Assembly: GCA_039939375.1 (NCBI GenBank) | Contig: JBDVJO010000005.1 | Span: 62,001-126,000, forward strand | Direction: 5' to 3' | DNA: 64,000 nucleotides | DNA from: Paracrocinitomix sp039939375 | GTDB taxonomy: Bacteria > Bacteroidota > Bacteroidia > Flavobacteriales_D > Crocinitomicaceae | Part shown: positions 8,650-17,293 of the stretch, in pieces | Numbering within the stretch: the first letter of the stretch is position 1 | How the letters are laid out: each line of letters opens with the position of its first letter | The notes under the pieces: model-generated | What the model was told of the DNA's origin: nothing | Seen by the model: only the letters and a program-made list of their open reading frames with translations | Database searches by the model: none | Made by a program: the position numbers and the translations under genes

Positions 8650-9054
8650 TTATTTCCAATGACTGAAACCACCCTCTAATTCGAGCACATACTCAAAATT
8701 CAAAGCCTTAAACTGTCTTAAAGCTTGTGCGCTTCGGCCTCCTGAATGACAGAAAATCAAGGTTGGCATACTGCGATCTAATTTTCCTATTTGTGTTTTG
8801 AATGAAGAAGAATTATAATCAATATTCACCGCTCCTTCAATGGTTCCTCTATTAAATTCACCGGCCGTTCTTACATCAATTAGCTGAACGTTTTTTAACG
8901 TTTGCAATTTTTGTTTGAATTCAGTTTGAGAAACCCTTTTAGCAATTTGGCCATTTGAACCTTGCAACTGCATTGCAGGTTTAATCATAGCTGTAAACCC
9001 TACATTTAAGGCAGCAAACGTTGCTGCCAACATCAATAATCTTAGCATTTTCAT
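8650..9054 (-). CDS. Exported single-domain rhodanese
   Basis: 134 residues. A hydrophobic N-terminus (LLMLAATFAALNVGFTAMI) acts as signal peptide or membrane anchor, so the domain probably faces the periplasm. The rhodanese domain spans about residues 40-134, with VQLIDVRTAGEFNRGTIEGAVNID as the first half and the active-site loop FCHSGGRSAQA carrying the catalytic Cys followed by a small loop of the single-domain type. It can carry a persulfide on that Cys. It lies 18 bases after the metallo-beta-lactamase/rhodanese gene and nine bases before the small membrane gene, consistent with one operon. Confidence 0.88.
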   Translation of the reverse strand: MKMLRLLMLAATFAALNVGFTAMIKPAMQLQGSNGQIAKRVSQTEFKQKLQTLKNVQLIDVRTAGEFNRGTIEGAVNIDYNSSSFKTQIGKLDRSMPTLIFCHSGGRSAQALRQFKALNFEYVLELEGGFSHWK

Positions 9055-9072
9055 AGTCTTATTTTCTTTAAT

Positions 9073-10482
9073 TTATGAAGTTGTTGGACAAACGAAATCT
9101 GTCAATTTGAAATCAGCTTTTTCTATGGCTTTAAATCCACCAAGCACATCAACGACATTATGAATTCCTCTTGCTTTTAAAATAGAAATCGCAATTACAG
9201 AGCGATATCCACCCAAGCAATGAACGTAGTTCGTTTTATCCGCATCAAACTTTTCAAGGTAGTTATTCAAATCATCTAAAGGGGCTGTACATGCTCCGTC
9301 AATATGCTCTGCAGCATACTCTCCAGGTTTTCTTACGTCACAAATCTTTACCTGATCTTCAGTTTGAATTTTAGCAAGGTCTTCGGCAGAAATACTGTCA
9401 AAAGAATCTACTTCTTTACCTGCCGCTTTCCAGGCTTCAAACCCTCCTTCAAGATATCCGATTACATTGTCAAATCCAACTCTAGATAATCTTGTAATTA
9501 CTTCTTCTCTTCTATCTTCTTCAGCGATTAACAAAATGGGTTGTTTTACATCTTTTATCAAGGCACCTACCCAAGGAGCAAATCCTCCGTCAATTCCTAT
9601 AAATGTTGATTTAGGAATAAATCCTTTTGAAAAAACCGATTGATGTCTAGTATCTAAAAGTACCGCTCCAGTTTCATTTGCTGCTGCTTCAAAAGCTTCT
9701 ACACTTAAGGCTTTTTCCGCTCTATTTAATACTTGATCAAAATCATCATACCCTTCTTTGTTCATCTTCACATTCAAAGGAAAATAAGCCGGAGGCGCCA
9801 TCAAACCATCTGTTAATTCTTTTACGAATTCTTCTTTTGTCATATCAGCTCTTAAGGCATAATTTGTTGCCTTTTCATGACCAATTGACCCGACAGTTTC
9901 TGAACTCATATTTTTTCCACAAGCTGATCCCGCGCCGTGTCCTGGATATACAATTACCTCATCAGCCAGAGTCATTACTTTATTTCTTAAGCTATCGAAT
10001 AAAATTCCCGCCAAGTCTTCTTGCGTCATTGAGGCTGCTTTTTGCGCCAAATCTGGTCGACCCACATCTCCTAGAAAAAGTGTATCCCCTGAAAACAAGG
10101 CATGATCTTTACCGTTCTCATCTATTAATAAATAACATGAACTCTCCATGGTATGGCCTGGCGTATGCAACAATTTAATGGTAACATTACCCAATTTGAA
10201 TTCTTGACCGTCCTCAGCAATTGTTGCTTCAAAATCAGTATTTGCAGTAGGACCGTAAATGATAGGTGCGCCAGTTTCTTTTGCTAATGTTACGTGACCG
10301 CTTACAAAATCTGCATGAAAGTGAGTTTCAAAAATATACTTGATTTTTGCTCCCCTCTCATCTGCCATTCTAATATACCCATCAACTGTTCTTAATGGAT
10401 CAATAATCGCTGCTTCACCGTTACTTTCAATATAGTAAGCACCTTGTGCTAAACATCCTGTATATAATTGCTCTACTTTCAT
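9073..10482 (-). CDS. Metallo-beta-lactamase fold protein fused to two rhodanese domains (persulfide dioxygenase type)
   Basis: 469 residues. The N-terminal metallo-beta-lactamase domain has HFHAD with the His-x-His-x-Asp pair at residues 54-58 and a further His at 63, then LLHTPGHT, FSGDTLFLGDVGRPDL and VYPGHG. This is the pattern of ETHE1-type persulfide dioxygenases and glyoxalase II relatives. Residues about 255-355 form a first rhodanese domain whose active-site loop reads LIAEEDRRE and lacks the Cys. Residues about 370-469 form a second one with an intact loop VHCLGGYRS. The fusion would oxidise a glutathione-like persulfide to sulfite and relay sulfur through the rhodanese Cys. The assigned substrate is inference. 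It is cytoplasmic and lies 57 bases downstream of the SulP gene. Confidence 0.88.
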   Translation of the reverse strand: MKVEQLYTGCLAQGAYYIESNGEAAIIDPLRTVDGYIRMADERGAKIKYIFETHFHADFVSGHVTLAKETGAPIIYGPTANTDFEATIAEDGQEFKLGNVTIKLLHTPGHTMESSCYLLIDENGKDHALFSGDTLFLGDVGRPDLAQKAASMTQEDLAGILFDSLRNKVMTLADEVIVYPGHGAGSACGKNMSSETVGSIGHEKATNYALRADMTKEEFVKELTDGLMAPPAYFPLNVKMNKEGYDDFDQVLNRAEKALSVEAFEAAANETGAVLLDTRHQSVFSKGFIPKSTFIGIDGGFAPWVGALIKDVKQPILLIAEEDRREEVITRLSRVGFDNVIGYLEGGFEAWKAAGKEVDSFDSISAEDLAKIQTEDQVKICDVRKPGEYAAEHIDGACTAPLDDLNNYLEKFDADKTNYVHCLGGYRSVIAISILKARGIHNVVDVLGGFKAIEKADFKLTDFVCPTTS

Positions 10483-10539
10483 TTTCTTTAATTCTTATAC
10501 AAAGTTAAGGCGAATCTTCACAAATACTTGTGACTTTTA

Positions 10540-12318
10540 TCACTTTTCAGGTTTATTTTGACGTGCCACTCTTCCTTGCATTTCAACATCCTTTTCGCCA
10601 GTGTCTATAAATCTTACAGCTTCATGCGTTTTTACAAAAAGGTAATCTTCACCCAATGTTTTGATAATTTCACTTTTATAGATGATATCTCTAGTTGGAC
10701 CAATTGCTCCTGAAATGTAAAACTGAATGTCTTTTCTTTTTAATTCTTTGATCACATTAATCAATACAATTGCTCCTGTAGAATCTATATAATTCATGGA
10801 TTCTGCATTCAATATTACTGCTTTTAAAGCATCTCCTTTTGCCGTTACTTTTTCTGCTAGGATGCTCTTAAAGAATTCTGTGTTCCCAAAGTAAAGTTGT
10901 GAATCAAATCGGATGATTAAAATGTCATTTCTTACCTCAACATCTTCTGAAAATCGATCAACATTTTTGAAATACTCAGTTCCTTTAATCCTTGCCAATT
11001 CGGCGACATGAGGTTTAGCTGTGCGGTAAACCAACAACAATAAGGAGAATAATATTCCAACGATAATACCGGCAATTATACCAACAAATAGTGTCACCAA
11101 AAAAGTAAGTGCTAAAAGCAAAAATTCATCTTTTCTCTTCGCCAATAATTGAAGTGGGTATTTAATATCAATCAAACCAAAAACAGCAACCATAATCACT
11201 GATGCAAGGATAGGCTTGGGTAAATAATAGAAAAGTGGTGTTAAGAAGAGTAAGGTTAATGCGATAACAATGGCAGCAAAAATGGATGCCATTCCAGTTT
11301 TCGCTCCAGCCTGATTATTGACTGCTGATCTAGAAAATCCACCAGTTGTTGGATAAGCAGAAAAAATAGATCCGATAATATTAGCAAGCCCCAGTGCTCT
11401 TAACTCTTGATTTGGATTGATTTGGTAATCTTCATGTTGATGCTCTATTGATTTCCCTATAGATATTGCCTCCATAAAAGCCACTAAAGAAAGTGCAACG
11501 GCAATGGGAAGCAAGTCTAATATTTGGTCATAACTCACAGAAGGTAAATGTACTTCAGGTAGCCCTTTCGGAATCTCTCCGACAATCTGCACACCTTCTG
11601 AATGAAGTCCTGAGAAATACATCAATAAGATAGATCCTACCACTACTACAAGGGAAGCTGGAAATGATTTGCGCCATTTTTTAAACAGCATAATTACTGC
11701 TATTCCTGCTAGTCCAATTAGCACAGAATAGGTATTTAAAAGTGGAATTTTAGGCCAAACGTTTTGCAAGATTTCATGAAATCTACTAGATCGCTCAATA
11801 TCTACACCTAACAAATGTTTCAACTGACTTAAACCAATGATCAAAGCCGCAGCTGAAGTAAACCCGCTGATTACAGGTTTAGACAAGAAATTAACTAAAA
11901 AACCTCCCCTAAATAAACCCAGCAATAATTGAATCCCCCCCATTAGCAAGGCAAGGAAAATCGCAGCCGATATGTAATCATCAATACCTGAAAACTTTAA
12001 TGCTCCCAAACCAGAAGCCACCAACAATGAATCCATTGCTACGGGTCCTACTGACAACTGACGTGAAGTTCCTAAAATGGCATATATAATTTGAGGAACA
12101 AGTGCAGCATATAAACCAAACTCTGGCGGTAACCCGGCTATCATAGCATAAGCCATACCTTGCGGAATTAGCAGAATGCCAACAGTTAATCCGGCTGGTA
12201 TATCACCTTTTAATTGCGCCTTTGAGTAGGTAGGCAACCAATTTAATATGGGTAGAAATTTTTTCAACTTTGTACAAAAATAGAATCCAAAACGACTAAT
12301 TGATGTAGCATGGGTCAC
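10540..12318 (-). CDS. SulP family anion transporter with C-terminal STAS domain
   Basis: 592 residues from the ATG at 12318. An in-frame TTG at 12267, just after a perfect -7 octamer TATTTTTG (12275-12282), is an alternative start that would drop 17 residues. The protein has the SulP signature near the N-terminus (DIPAGLTVGILLIPQGMAYA, then LPPEFGLYAALVPQIIYAI), about ten to twelve membrane segments, and a STAS domain from about residue 450 (IRFDSQLYFGNTEFF, LNAESMNYIDSTGA). SulP carriers take up sulfate or bicarbonate by Na+ or H+ coupling. Its operon partners (persulfide dioxygenase-like and rhodanese genes) favour a sulfur oxyanion. Substrate specificity cannot be read from the sequence. 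Confidence 0.9.
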   Translation of the reverse strand: MTHATSISRFGFYFCTKLKKFLPILNWLPTYSKAQLKGDIPAGLTVGILLIPQGMAYAMIAGLPPEFGLYAALVPQIIYAILGTSRQLSVGPVAMDSLLVASGLGALKFSGIDDYISAAIFLALLMGGIQLLLGLFRGGFLVNFLSKPVISGFTSAAALIIGLSQLKHLLGVDIERSSRFHEILQNVWPKIPLLNTYSVLIGLAGIAVIMLFKKWRKSFPASLVVVVGSILLMYFSGLHSEGVQIVGEIPKGLPEVHLPSVSYDQILDLLPIAVALSLVAFMEAISIGKSIEHQHEDYQINPNQELRALGLANIIGSIFSAYPTTGGFSRSAVNNQAGAKTGMASIFAAIVIALTLLFLTPLFYYLPKPILASVIMVAVFGLIDIKYPLQLLAKRKDEFLLLALTFLVTLFVGIIAGIIVGILFSLLLLVYRTAKPHVAELARIKGTEYFKNVDRFSEDVEVRNDILIIRFDSQLYFGNTEFFKSILAEKVTAKGDALKAVILNAESMNYIDSTGAIVLINVIKELKRKDIQFYISGAIGPTRDIIYKSEIIKTLGEDYLFVKTHEAVRFIDTGEKDVEMQGRVARQNKPEK

Positions 12319-12370
12319 ATAATTCTTTTACTCTTGGATTTATTGGCACTGTTTTGGTAACTTAGATGAT

Positions 12371-12880
12371 ATGAAAAACTGGACTTTCTTAATTTTCTTG
12401 CTTGTCGCAAACCTCACTTTTTCTCAGAACCCACAAGGTTTTGACAAGATGTGTAAAAATTATATCAAAGGAACTGTTCCGTTGGCAAAGCCGACACAGT
12501 TAAAATTTGAAATGTCTAAAAATTCATCTCTTTACATTTTAGATGCAAGAGAGCAATCAGAGTATGAAATCAGCCATATTAAAGGAGCCCGATTTATTGG
12601 TTATGACAAGTTCAAAATAGAGGTAGTCAAAGACATTCCGAAAGACGCAAAAGTTTACGTGTATTGTTCAATTGGTTATCGATCTGAAAAAATAGGCGAG
12701 AAACTGCAAAAAGATGGCTTCACTAATGTGTATAATCTTTACGGAGGCATTTTTAATTGGGCAAATTCAGGATTTCCAGTTGAGAACAAAAACGGACAAC
12801 CAACTAAGAAAGTTCATGGATACAATAAGAAATGGGCCAAATGGTTGAACGAAGAAAAATGCGAAGCTAAATTAGATTAA
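12371..12880 (+). CDS. Exported rhodanese-like protein, divergent from the SulP operon
   Basis: 169 residues with a signal peptide (NWTFLIFLLVANLTFSQ). The single rhodanese domain covers about residues 50-140, with LYILDAREQSEYEISHIKGA and the active-site loop VYCSIGYRSEKIG holding the catalytic Cys. A C-terminal extension is rich in Lys, Trp and Asn. It starts 52 bases from the SulP gene on the opposite strand, so the two share a divergent promoter region. An octamer TAACTTAG precedes its ATG by a few bases and is a near match to the -7 box. A clear terminator follows at 12887. Confidence 0.87.
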   Translation: MKNWTFLIFLLVANLTFSQNPQGFDKMCKNYIKGTVPLAKPTQLKFEMSKNSSLYILDAREQSEYEISHIKGARFIGYDKFKIEVVKDIPKDAKVYVYCSIGYRSEKIGEKLQKDGFTNVYNLYGGIFNWANSGFPVENKNGQPTKKVHGYNKKWAKWLNEEKCEAKLD

Positions 12881-12886
12881 AAGAAA

Positions 12887-12912
12887 AAACCATCCTATTG
12901 GGATGGTTTTAT
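12887..12912. terminator. Bidirectional terminator between two convergent genes
   Basis: A 9-bp perfect stem (AAACCATCC at 12887-12895 with GGATGGTTT at 12901-12909) has a five-base loop and a T tail to the right, with an A tract to the left. It ends both the plus-strand rhodanese gene and the minus-strand small lipoprotein gene. Confidence 0.85.
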
Positions 12913-12934
12913 ACTTTTTGCTTAAAAAAATGGC

Positions 12935-13081
12935 CTAGTGTCCACCTTCTTCTGCGTGATCTTCTTCTCCTTCTGCAGACTCGGTAGTGTCACCTTCTGC
13001 TTCCTCTTCTCCTCCACCACAGCTAGCAAATCCGAAAGAAATTCCTCCTACAAGGAACATCATGAATAATAACTTTTTCAT
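12935..13081 (-). CDS. Tiny acidic lipoprotein
   Basis: 48 residues. The frame from the ATG at 13081 reads MKKLLFMMFLVGGISFGFAS and then CGGG, a perfect lipobox (FAS-C), so the Cys would be lipidated. The mature part is only about 28 residues, almost entirely Glu, Asp, Gly, Ala and His (GGGEEEAEGD, EGEEDHAEEGGH), ending TAG. Such acidic and His-containing tails can bind cations; this is inference. It is too short for many gene finders. A TATATTTG -7 box lies at 13160-13167. It shares the terminator at 12887-12912. Confidence 0.75.
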   Translation of the reverse strand: MKKLLFMMFLVGGISFGFASCGGGEEEAEGDTTESAEGEEDHAEEGGH

Positions 13082-13216
13082 GTTGAAAAATTTAGGTTTA
13101 TAAATACGTCATCCACTCTGAACAACAGTTTGAATATAGTCATTTGAATTTTTTATTCCCAAATATAAACCGGTAATTTTTCACGTTCTGATGTGAACAA
13201 CAAGAATATCAGAAGG

Positions 13217-14080
13217 TTACTCGGCAAAAATTTCAAATTCAATTCTGCGGTTCTTTTTTCTTCCTGCTTCTGTTGAATTTGTAGCGATTGGCCTTGATTC
13301 TCCGAAGCCATGATGATGAAGACGAGATTCTTGTATTCCTAATTTTTCTAAATAGTCTTTCACCGTTAAAGCCCGCTCTAATGAAAGAATCAAATTATAC
13401 TGATCTAAGCCTATGTTACCGGTATGTCCAAGAATGTTGATTTTTATATTGGGGTATTCATTCAGCACATCCCTAAGTTCTTTTAATAAGGGTCGCGCTT
13501 CAGGTAACAAATGAGTTTTATCAGCATCAAAGGTAACTTTTGGTAAAATAACCTTCAGCCCCAAAACCGACTCTTCTTGTCTCAATTTTTGACGGAACTC
13601 TTTAAAAGTAATATAGTCTAAGCTTTGAGGTGTTCTTTTACTGAATTCCTTTGCTGATCTGTGTAAATATATTTCTCCCGGTCCGCAATCTTTTGATGAA
13701 GACCAAACGCCTCTTAAGGTTTCGGTAGAATCTTCCCAGTGATAGATAAAACTCATTCTTTTCAGACACCAGTTAATGAAAATACCTTTACCCATGTTAG
13801 ACTCTTCCCATGCGTTTTCGACAATGTCTAAATGTTTGTTTTTAAAAGTGCCTTTGAAATGCATGACCGAGAAGTTTTTAGTATTCCCCATTTCAATTCT
13901 GGATAGCCCTGTAATGGTATCTCCTTCCTGTTCTATGTTCAACCAAAATGCAAAATTGTCAGAAAAACCTGAAGTATCATTTGGGTGAGTGAGCACTCCT
14001 TGCCAGTTTCCCGTTACATTTTGTGCAATAGAAGCTGCACCAGCAAATGTTATGGATAGAAGTAAAAAAAACTTATTCAT
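13217..14080 (-). CDS. OmpA-family protein with N-terminal secreted domain
   Basis: 287 residues with a signal peptide (LLLSITFAGAASIAQ). Residues about 20-145 form a beta-rich domain (NVTGNWQGVLTHPND, FWLNIEQEGDTITGLSRI, GIFINWCLKRMSFIYHWED) with no name I recognise. The C-terminal 100 residues are an OmpA peptidoglycan-binding domain: VTFDADKTHLLPEA, INILGHTGN, LSLERALTVKDYL, GFGESRPIATN and GRKKNRRIEFEI carry the conserved Asp and Arg contacts for diaminopimelate. It therefore links a periplasmic or surface domain to peptidoglycan. No gene neighbour is tightly coupled. A weak hairpin (TTCTGAT/ATCAGAA, 13186-13214) follows the stop. Confidence 0.88.
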   Translation of the reverse strand: MNKFFLLLSITFAGAASIAQNVTGNWQGVLTHPNDTSGFSDNFAFWLNIEQEGDTITGLSRIEMGNTKNFSVMHFKGTFKNKHLDIVENAWEESNMGKGIFINWCLKRMSFIYHWEDSTETLRGVWSSSKDCGPGEIYLHRSAKEFSKRTPQSLDYITFKEFRQKLRQEESVLGLKVILPKVTFDADKTHLLPEARPLLKELRDVLNEYPNIKINILGHTGNIGLDQYNLILSLERALTVKDYLEKLGIQESRLHHHGFGESRPIATNSTEAGRKKNRRIEFEIFAE

Positions 14081-14181
14081 ATTCTCAATATCTTTCGCTT
14101 AGTTTAATAACAATCAATAAATCTTATGCAAAATTTCTGCCAGACTCTAGTAGAAGACCCTTCACGTCTCTTCTACGTCTA

Positions 14182-14739
14182 TCACTGTTCTCTGATAACT
14201 TTGAATTCTGGACTCACGGCTAAAACTTTCTCTTCATTATTTAACTCTGTCACTATATGGTAGTATGCTTTTTCTCCTTTTATTGATTTACGAACATCCT
14301 CATAAAAGGCTAATTCATCTTCAGCAACTTGTTTTACGGAATCCGCGAACGCTAAATTAGATTCTTCTTGAATAATTATATTTTTCCAGTCTTCAATATT
14401 TTGCTCCGCGAAGGGAATTAGCATATCGAAAGTAATTTCTTTAATTTCACTTTCCGCTCTTTCTAACTTAGCTTTAGCTGAATCAAGTCTCACCAAAGTT
14501 CCTTCTTTTGATTCACTCATATCTTCACTTAAACTTTCATAAACCAGTTGTAAAGAATCTAATTCATGTACAAATATGGTATCTATTACTTCAATACTTT
14601 CTAAAGAGTCAACTTTAAAATAATCAGCAACACAAGTTTCAATTTGCTCTTCAAAACTAGGAGTTGCTTCTGAACAACTCTGCAACACTAATACCGCTAA
14701 TACTAAGCCAGCTATAAAGCTTTCATAAATCGAATTCAT
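14182..14739 (-). CDS. Lipoprotein with long coiled-coil body, unknown function
   Basis: 185 residues. The N-terminus LVLAVLVLQSCSEA is a lipoprotein signal (LQS-C). The mature part is highly acidic and helical, with a probable coiled coil over residues about 70-165 (LVRLDSAKAKLERAESEIKEI, EESNLAFADSVKQVAEDELAFYEDV). No catalytic motif is visible and I do not recognise a family. It ends 102 bases upstream of the OmpA-family gene on the same strand and is divergent from the helicase gene at 14868. Confidence 0.6.
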   Translation of the reverse strand: MNSIYESFIAGLVLAVLVLQSCSEATPSFEEQIETCVADYFKVDSLESIEVIDTIFVHELDSLQLVYESLSEDMSESKEGTLVRLDSAKAKLERAESEIKEITFDMLIPFAEQNIEDWKNIIIQEESNLAFADSVKQVAEDELAFYEDVRKSIKGEKAYYHIVTELNNEEKVLAVSPEFKVIREQ

Positions 14740-14867
14740 ATTTTTTTTCGCAAGATAATGAAGTAAATTTAGTTTACATAACGTATTTAAATACTTTAGA
14801 AAAAGAATTAATTTAAAACAATAGCGCTACATTTTAAGAGGTTAATTTCTTTTTAACTTAGCAGAAA

Positions 14868-16709
14868 ATGCAAACATCCACAAAAGAACATTTTCAAAAT
14901 TTGCTAAAAGCTTTACAAATTGAGAAGCAAGAGGAACTGGATGATTACAAATTGTTGACAGATACCAATGATTTTTCAAAACGAATTGAGGAGGGCATTA
15001 CCTTATATCCAATTGAGTTTACCGAATTAAAATTTAATGATTTTGGCGATCAATTAATTGAAGTCAAAACCAACCCGAATCAAGAAGGTAGTAGTTTTAA
15101 AAGCGGAAAAATCGTTGAGGTTTTCAACTCGGATGGAGCCTCAGTGCAAGGTCAAATCACCTTTTACAGAGACAATGTCATCATTATTAAATGTGGTGAT
15201 GAAGAGATTGAAGATTGGATAAAAAAAGGTAAAGTTGGGCTCAACGCTCTTGTTGACACCAAAACTTATGACGCATTTGAACAGGCCATTAGAACAATTC
15301 TAGATTCTGAAAAAGACAATCTCCCTGTTCGGTTTTATGAGTCAAGCAAATCGTTTCAAGCCGACCCAAGCTATCAATCAGAAAGTTTAAATGATGCTCA
15401 AAACAAGGCGGTTAATGAACTATTATCCGACAATGAAGTGAGTATAATTCACGGCCCTCCAGGTACAGGTAAAACAACAACTTTAGTCGCCGGTATTAAA
15501 AAGCTGACTCAAAATGGAAAAAGTGTGCTCGTTTGTGCACCTTCAAATGCCGCCGTTGACAACATATCCATTCAATTGTTGAACGATAAAGTGAATGTGG
15601 TAAGAATTGGGAACGAGAATAAAATTGACGTGAAAGTAAAACCTGCTTATCTCGAAACTAAAATTAAAAATGACAGCTCTTTCAAATTTCTACAGCAACT
15701 CAAAAATCAATCTGACGACCTCCGAAAAAAGGCGTTTAAATACAAGCGGAATTTTGGCAAAGAAGAATACCAAGAGCGAAAAGCATTAAAGCAAGAGCTA
15801 AAATCATTACGCTCCGATATCCGCACCATTCAAAAAGATATCTCTAAAAACATTTTAGAAAAAGCAGAAGTAATTTGCGGCACCTTTTTTTCAATTCAAC
15901 AGTTCAATTTGCCTCAAGACAGTTACGATTATTTAATAATTGATGAAGCAGGACAAGCCATTGAACCAGCAATTTGGAGTGTCGCTCATTTAGGAGATAA
16001 AATGGTTTTGGCAGGTGATGATTTACAACTTCCGCCAACAGTGAAATCCAGAACTGCCGAAAAAATGGGTCTCGCAAAATCTGTTTTAGAAAGAGCAGCT
16101 GAAATTGATAAACCAAGAACGCTATTAAATGTGCAGTACCGGATGAATGACACAATCATGGCTTTTTCTAATTCGCAATTTTATCAAAATCAGCTAATTG
16201 CTCATGAGTCAGTCGCCCATCAGAAAATTGAAAACAACGATTTTGAAGCAGTTGAATTCATTGATACAGCTGGCTGCGGATACGAAGAGATTAAAGAGCC
16301 AAATGGAGGTGGGATATCAAATCCCGGTGAAGTAGGCGTAATAGAGAAGGTGCTACAAGAACTGCAAATTCAAACTGTCAATCAATCAGTCGGAATTATC
16401 ACTCCCTACAGAAGTCAGCTAAACGAAATTCATCATAATATAGAAAACATAGATTGCAATACTGTCGACAGTTTTCAAGGTCAGGAACGAGATATCATCA
16501 TCATCTCATTAGTGCGTTCTAATGAAAATGGTGAAATTGGATTTTTATCTGATTACAGGAGGATGAACGTGGCCATGACAAGAGCTAAAAAGAAATTAAT
16601 CGTCATTGGTGATTCGGCTACCTTAGGTCAAGATAAATTTTACAACGATTTCTTAGATTTTGTTGAACAAAAAGGAAGTTATAGAACCGCTTGGGAATTT
16701 GCTACATGA
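14868..16709 (+). CDS. UPF1/DNA2-like superfamily 1B helicase
   Basis: 613 residues. An N-terminal beta-barrel-like domain (SSFKSGKIVEVF and a following OB-like region) precedes the helicase core. Motif I is GPPGTGKTT at residues 196-204. A helical insert of about 100 residues, rich in Lys and Glu, follows, then motif II DEAGQ at 359-363, GDDLQLPP, LNVQYRMN (motif IV), VDSFQGQERDIIII (motif V) and RRMNVAMTRAKKKLI (motif VI). These are the IGHMBP2/DNA2/NAM7 signatures, so it should unwind DNA or RNA 5' to 3' using ATP. It ends in ATGA overlapping the next gene, so both are co-transcribed. It looks like a housekeeping solitary helicase; none of the usual defence partners is present. Confidence 0.92.
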   Translation: MQTSTKEHFQNLLKALQIEKQEELDDYKLLTDTNDFSKRIEEGITLYPIEFTELKFNDFGDQLIEVKTNPNQEGSSFKSGKIVEVFNSDGASVQGQITFYRDNVIIIKCGDEEIEDWIKKGKVGLNALVDTKTYDAFEQAIRTILDSEKDNLPVRFYESSKSFQADPSYQSESLNDAQNKAVNELLSDNEVSIIHGPPGTGKTTTLVAGIKKLTQNGKSVLVCAPSNAAVDNISIQLLNDKVNVVRIGNENKIDVKVKPAYLETKIKNDSSFKFLQQLKNQSDDLRKKAFKYKRNFGKEEYQERKALKQELKSLRSDIRTIQKDISKNILEKAEVICGTFFSIQQFNLPQDSYDYLIIDEAGQAIEPAIWSVAHLGDKMVLAGDDLQLPPTVKSRTAEKMGLAKSVLERAAEIDKPRTLLNVQYRMNDTIMAFSNSQFYQNQLIAHESVAHQKIENNDFEAVEFIDTAGCGYEEIKEPNGGGISNPGEVGVIEKVLQELQIQTVNQSVGIITPYRSQLNEIHHNIENIDCNTVDSFQGQERDIIIISLVRSNENGEIGFLSDYRRMNVAMTRAKKKLIVIGDSATLGQDKFYNDFLDFVEQKGSYRTAWEFAT

Positions 16710-17293
16710 AAACACTAGATGAAATAAAAGGCTTGGATATTTATCTTTTAGATCAATTCTTGAAGGATAAAATTGCCAAAAACAGTAAAATTTTAGATGC
16801 CGGATGTGGCAGTGGTCGCAACATTTATTGGTTGCTTTTAAACAGCTATGATGTTTCTGCCTTTGATATAAATCCAGATCCAATTATCCCTCTAAAAAGC
16901 AGGTTTCCTGAATTAAAATTTCAGACGGGGCGCCTTGAAGACCAACCTTTTAATGATCAAAAATTCGACTTCATCATTTGTAATGCCGTGTTGCATTTTG
17001 CCAATGACCACACCCATTTTCATCAAATGTTTGAGGCACTATGTAATTCTTTAGCTCATCACGGAATCTTATTTATCAGGATGACTTCAAATATTGGCCT
17101 AGAAAACAAAATTGAATTGGAAGAAAATGGAAGATGCCAATTGCCTGACTTATCCGAACGCTACGTTATTACAAGAAAACAAATAGATGATTTGTGCAGC
17201 TATCATGGGCTTCAGCTAATTGAACCAGTTAAAACAGTAAAAGTTGAAGAACTGCGATCAATGACTACGATTGTACTCCAAAAAGCAGATTAA
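16706..17293 (+). CDS. Class I SAM-dependent methyltransferase
   Basis: 195 residues. The start ATG at 16706 overlaps the helicase stop (ATGA); a longer frame from 16691 exists but lies wholly inside the helicase end. The SAM-binding glycine motif LDAGCGSGRN lies near residue 31, followed by an acidic end of strand 2 (VSAFDINPDP), LEDQPFNDQKFDFIICNAVLHF as the motif II-like strand, and HHGILFIRM. These fit a small-molecule or generic type 11 methyltransferase. The substrate is unknown. Coupling to the helicase suggests a shared regulation, but a joint function is inference. Confidence 0.85.
   Translation: MKTLDEIKGLDIYLLDQFLKDKIAKNSKILDAGCGSGRNIYWLLLNSYDVSAFDINPDPIIPLKSRFPELKFQTGRLEDQPFNDQKFDFIICNAVLHFANDHTHFHQMFEALCNSLAHHGILFIRMTSNIGLENKIELEENGRCQLPDLSERYVITRKQIDDLCSYHGLQLIEPVKTVKVEELRSMTTIVLQKAD

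Noticed and set aside
9678..10178. 166-residue plus-strand frame
   Set aside because: It is antisense to the MBL/rhodanese fusion, Leu- and His-rich, and has no family features.
14868..17293. Possible defence system from the UPF1-like helicase plus methyltransferase pair
   Set aside because: No nuclease, restriction or other defence gene is adjacent and both look like common housekeeping proteins.
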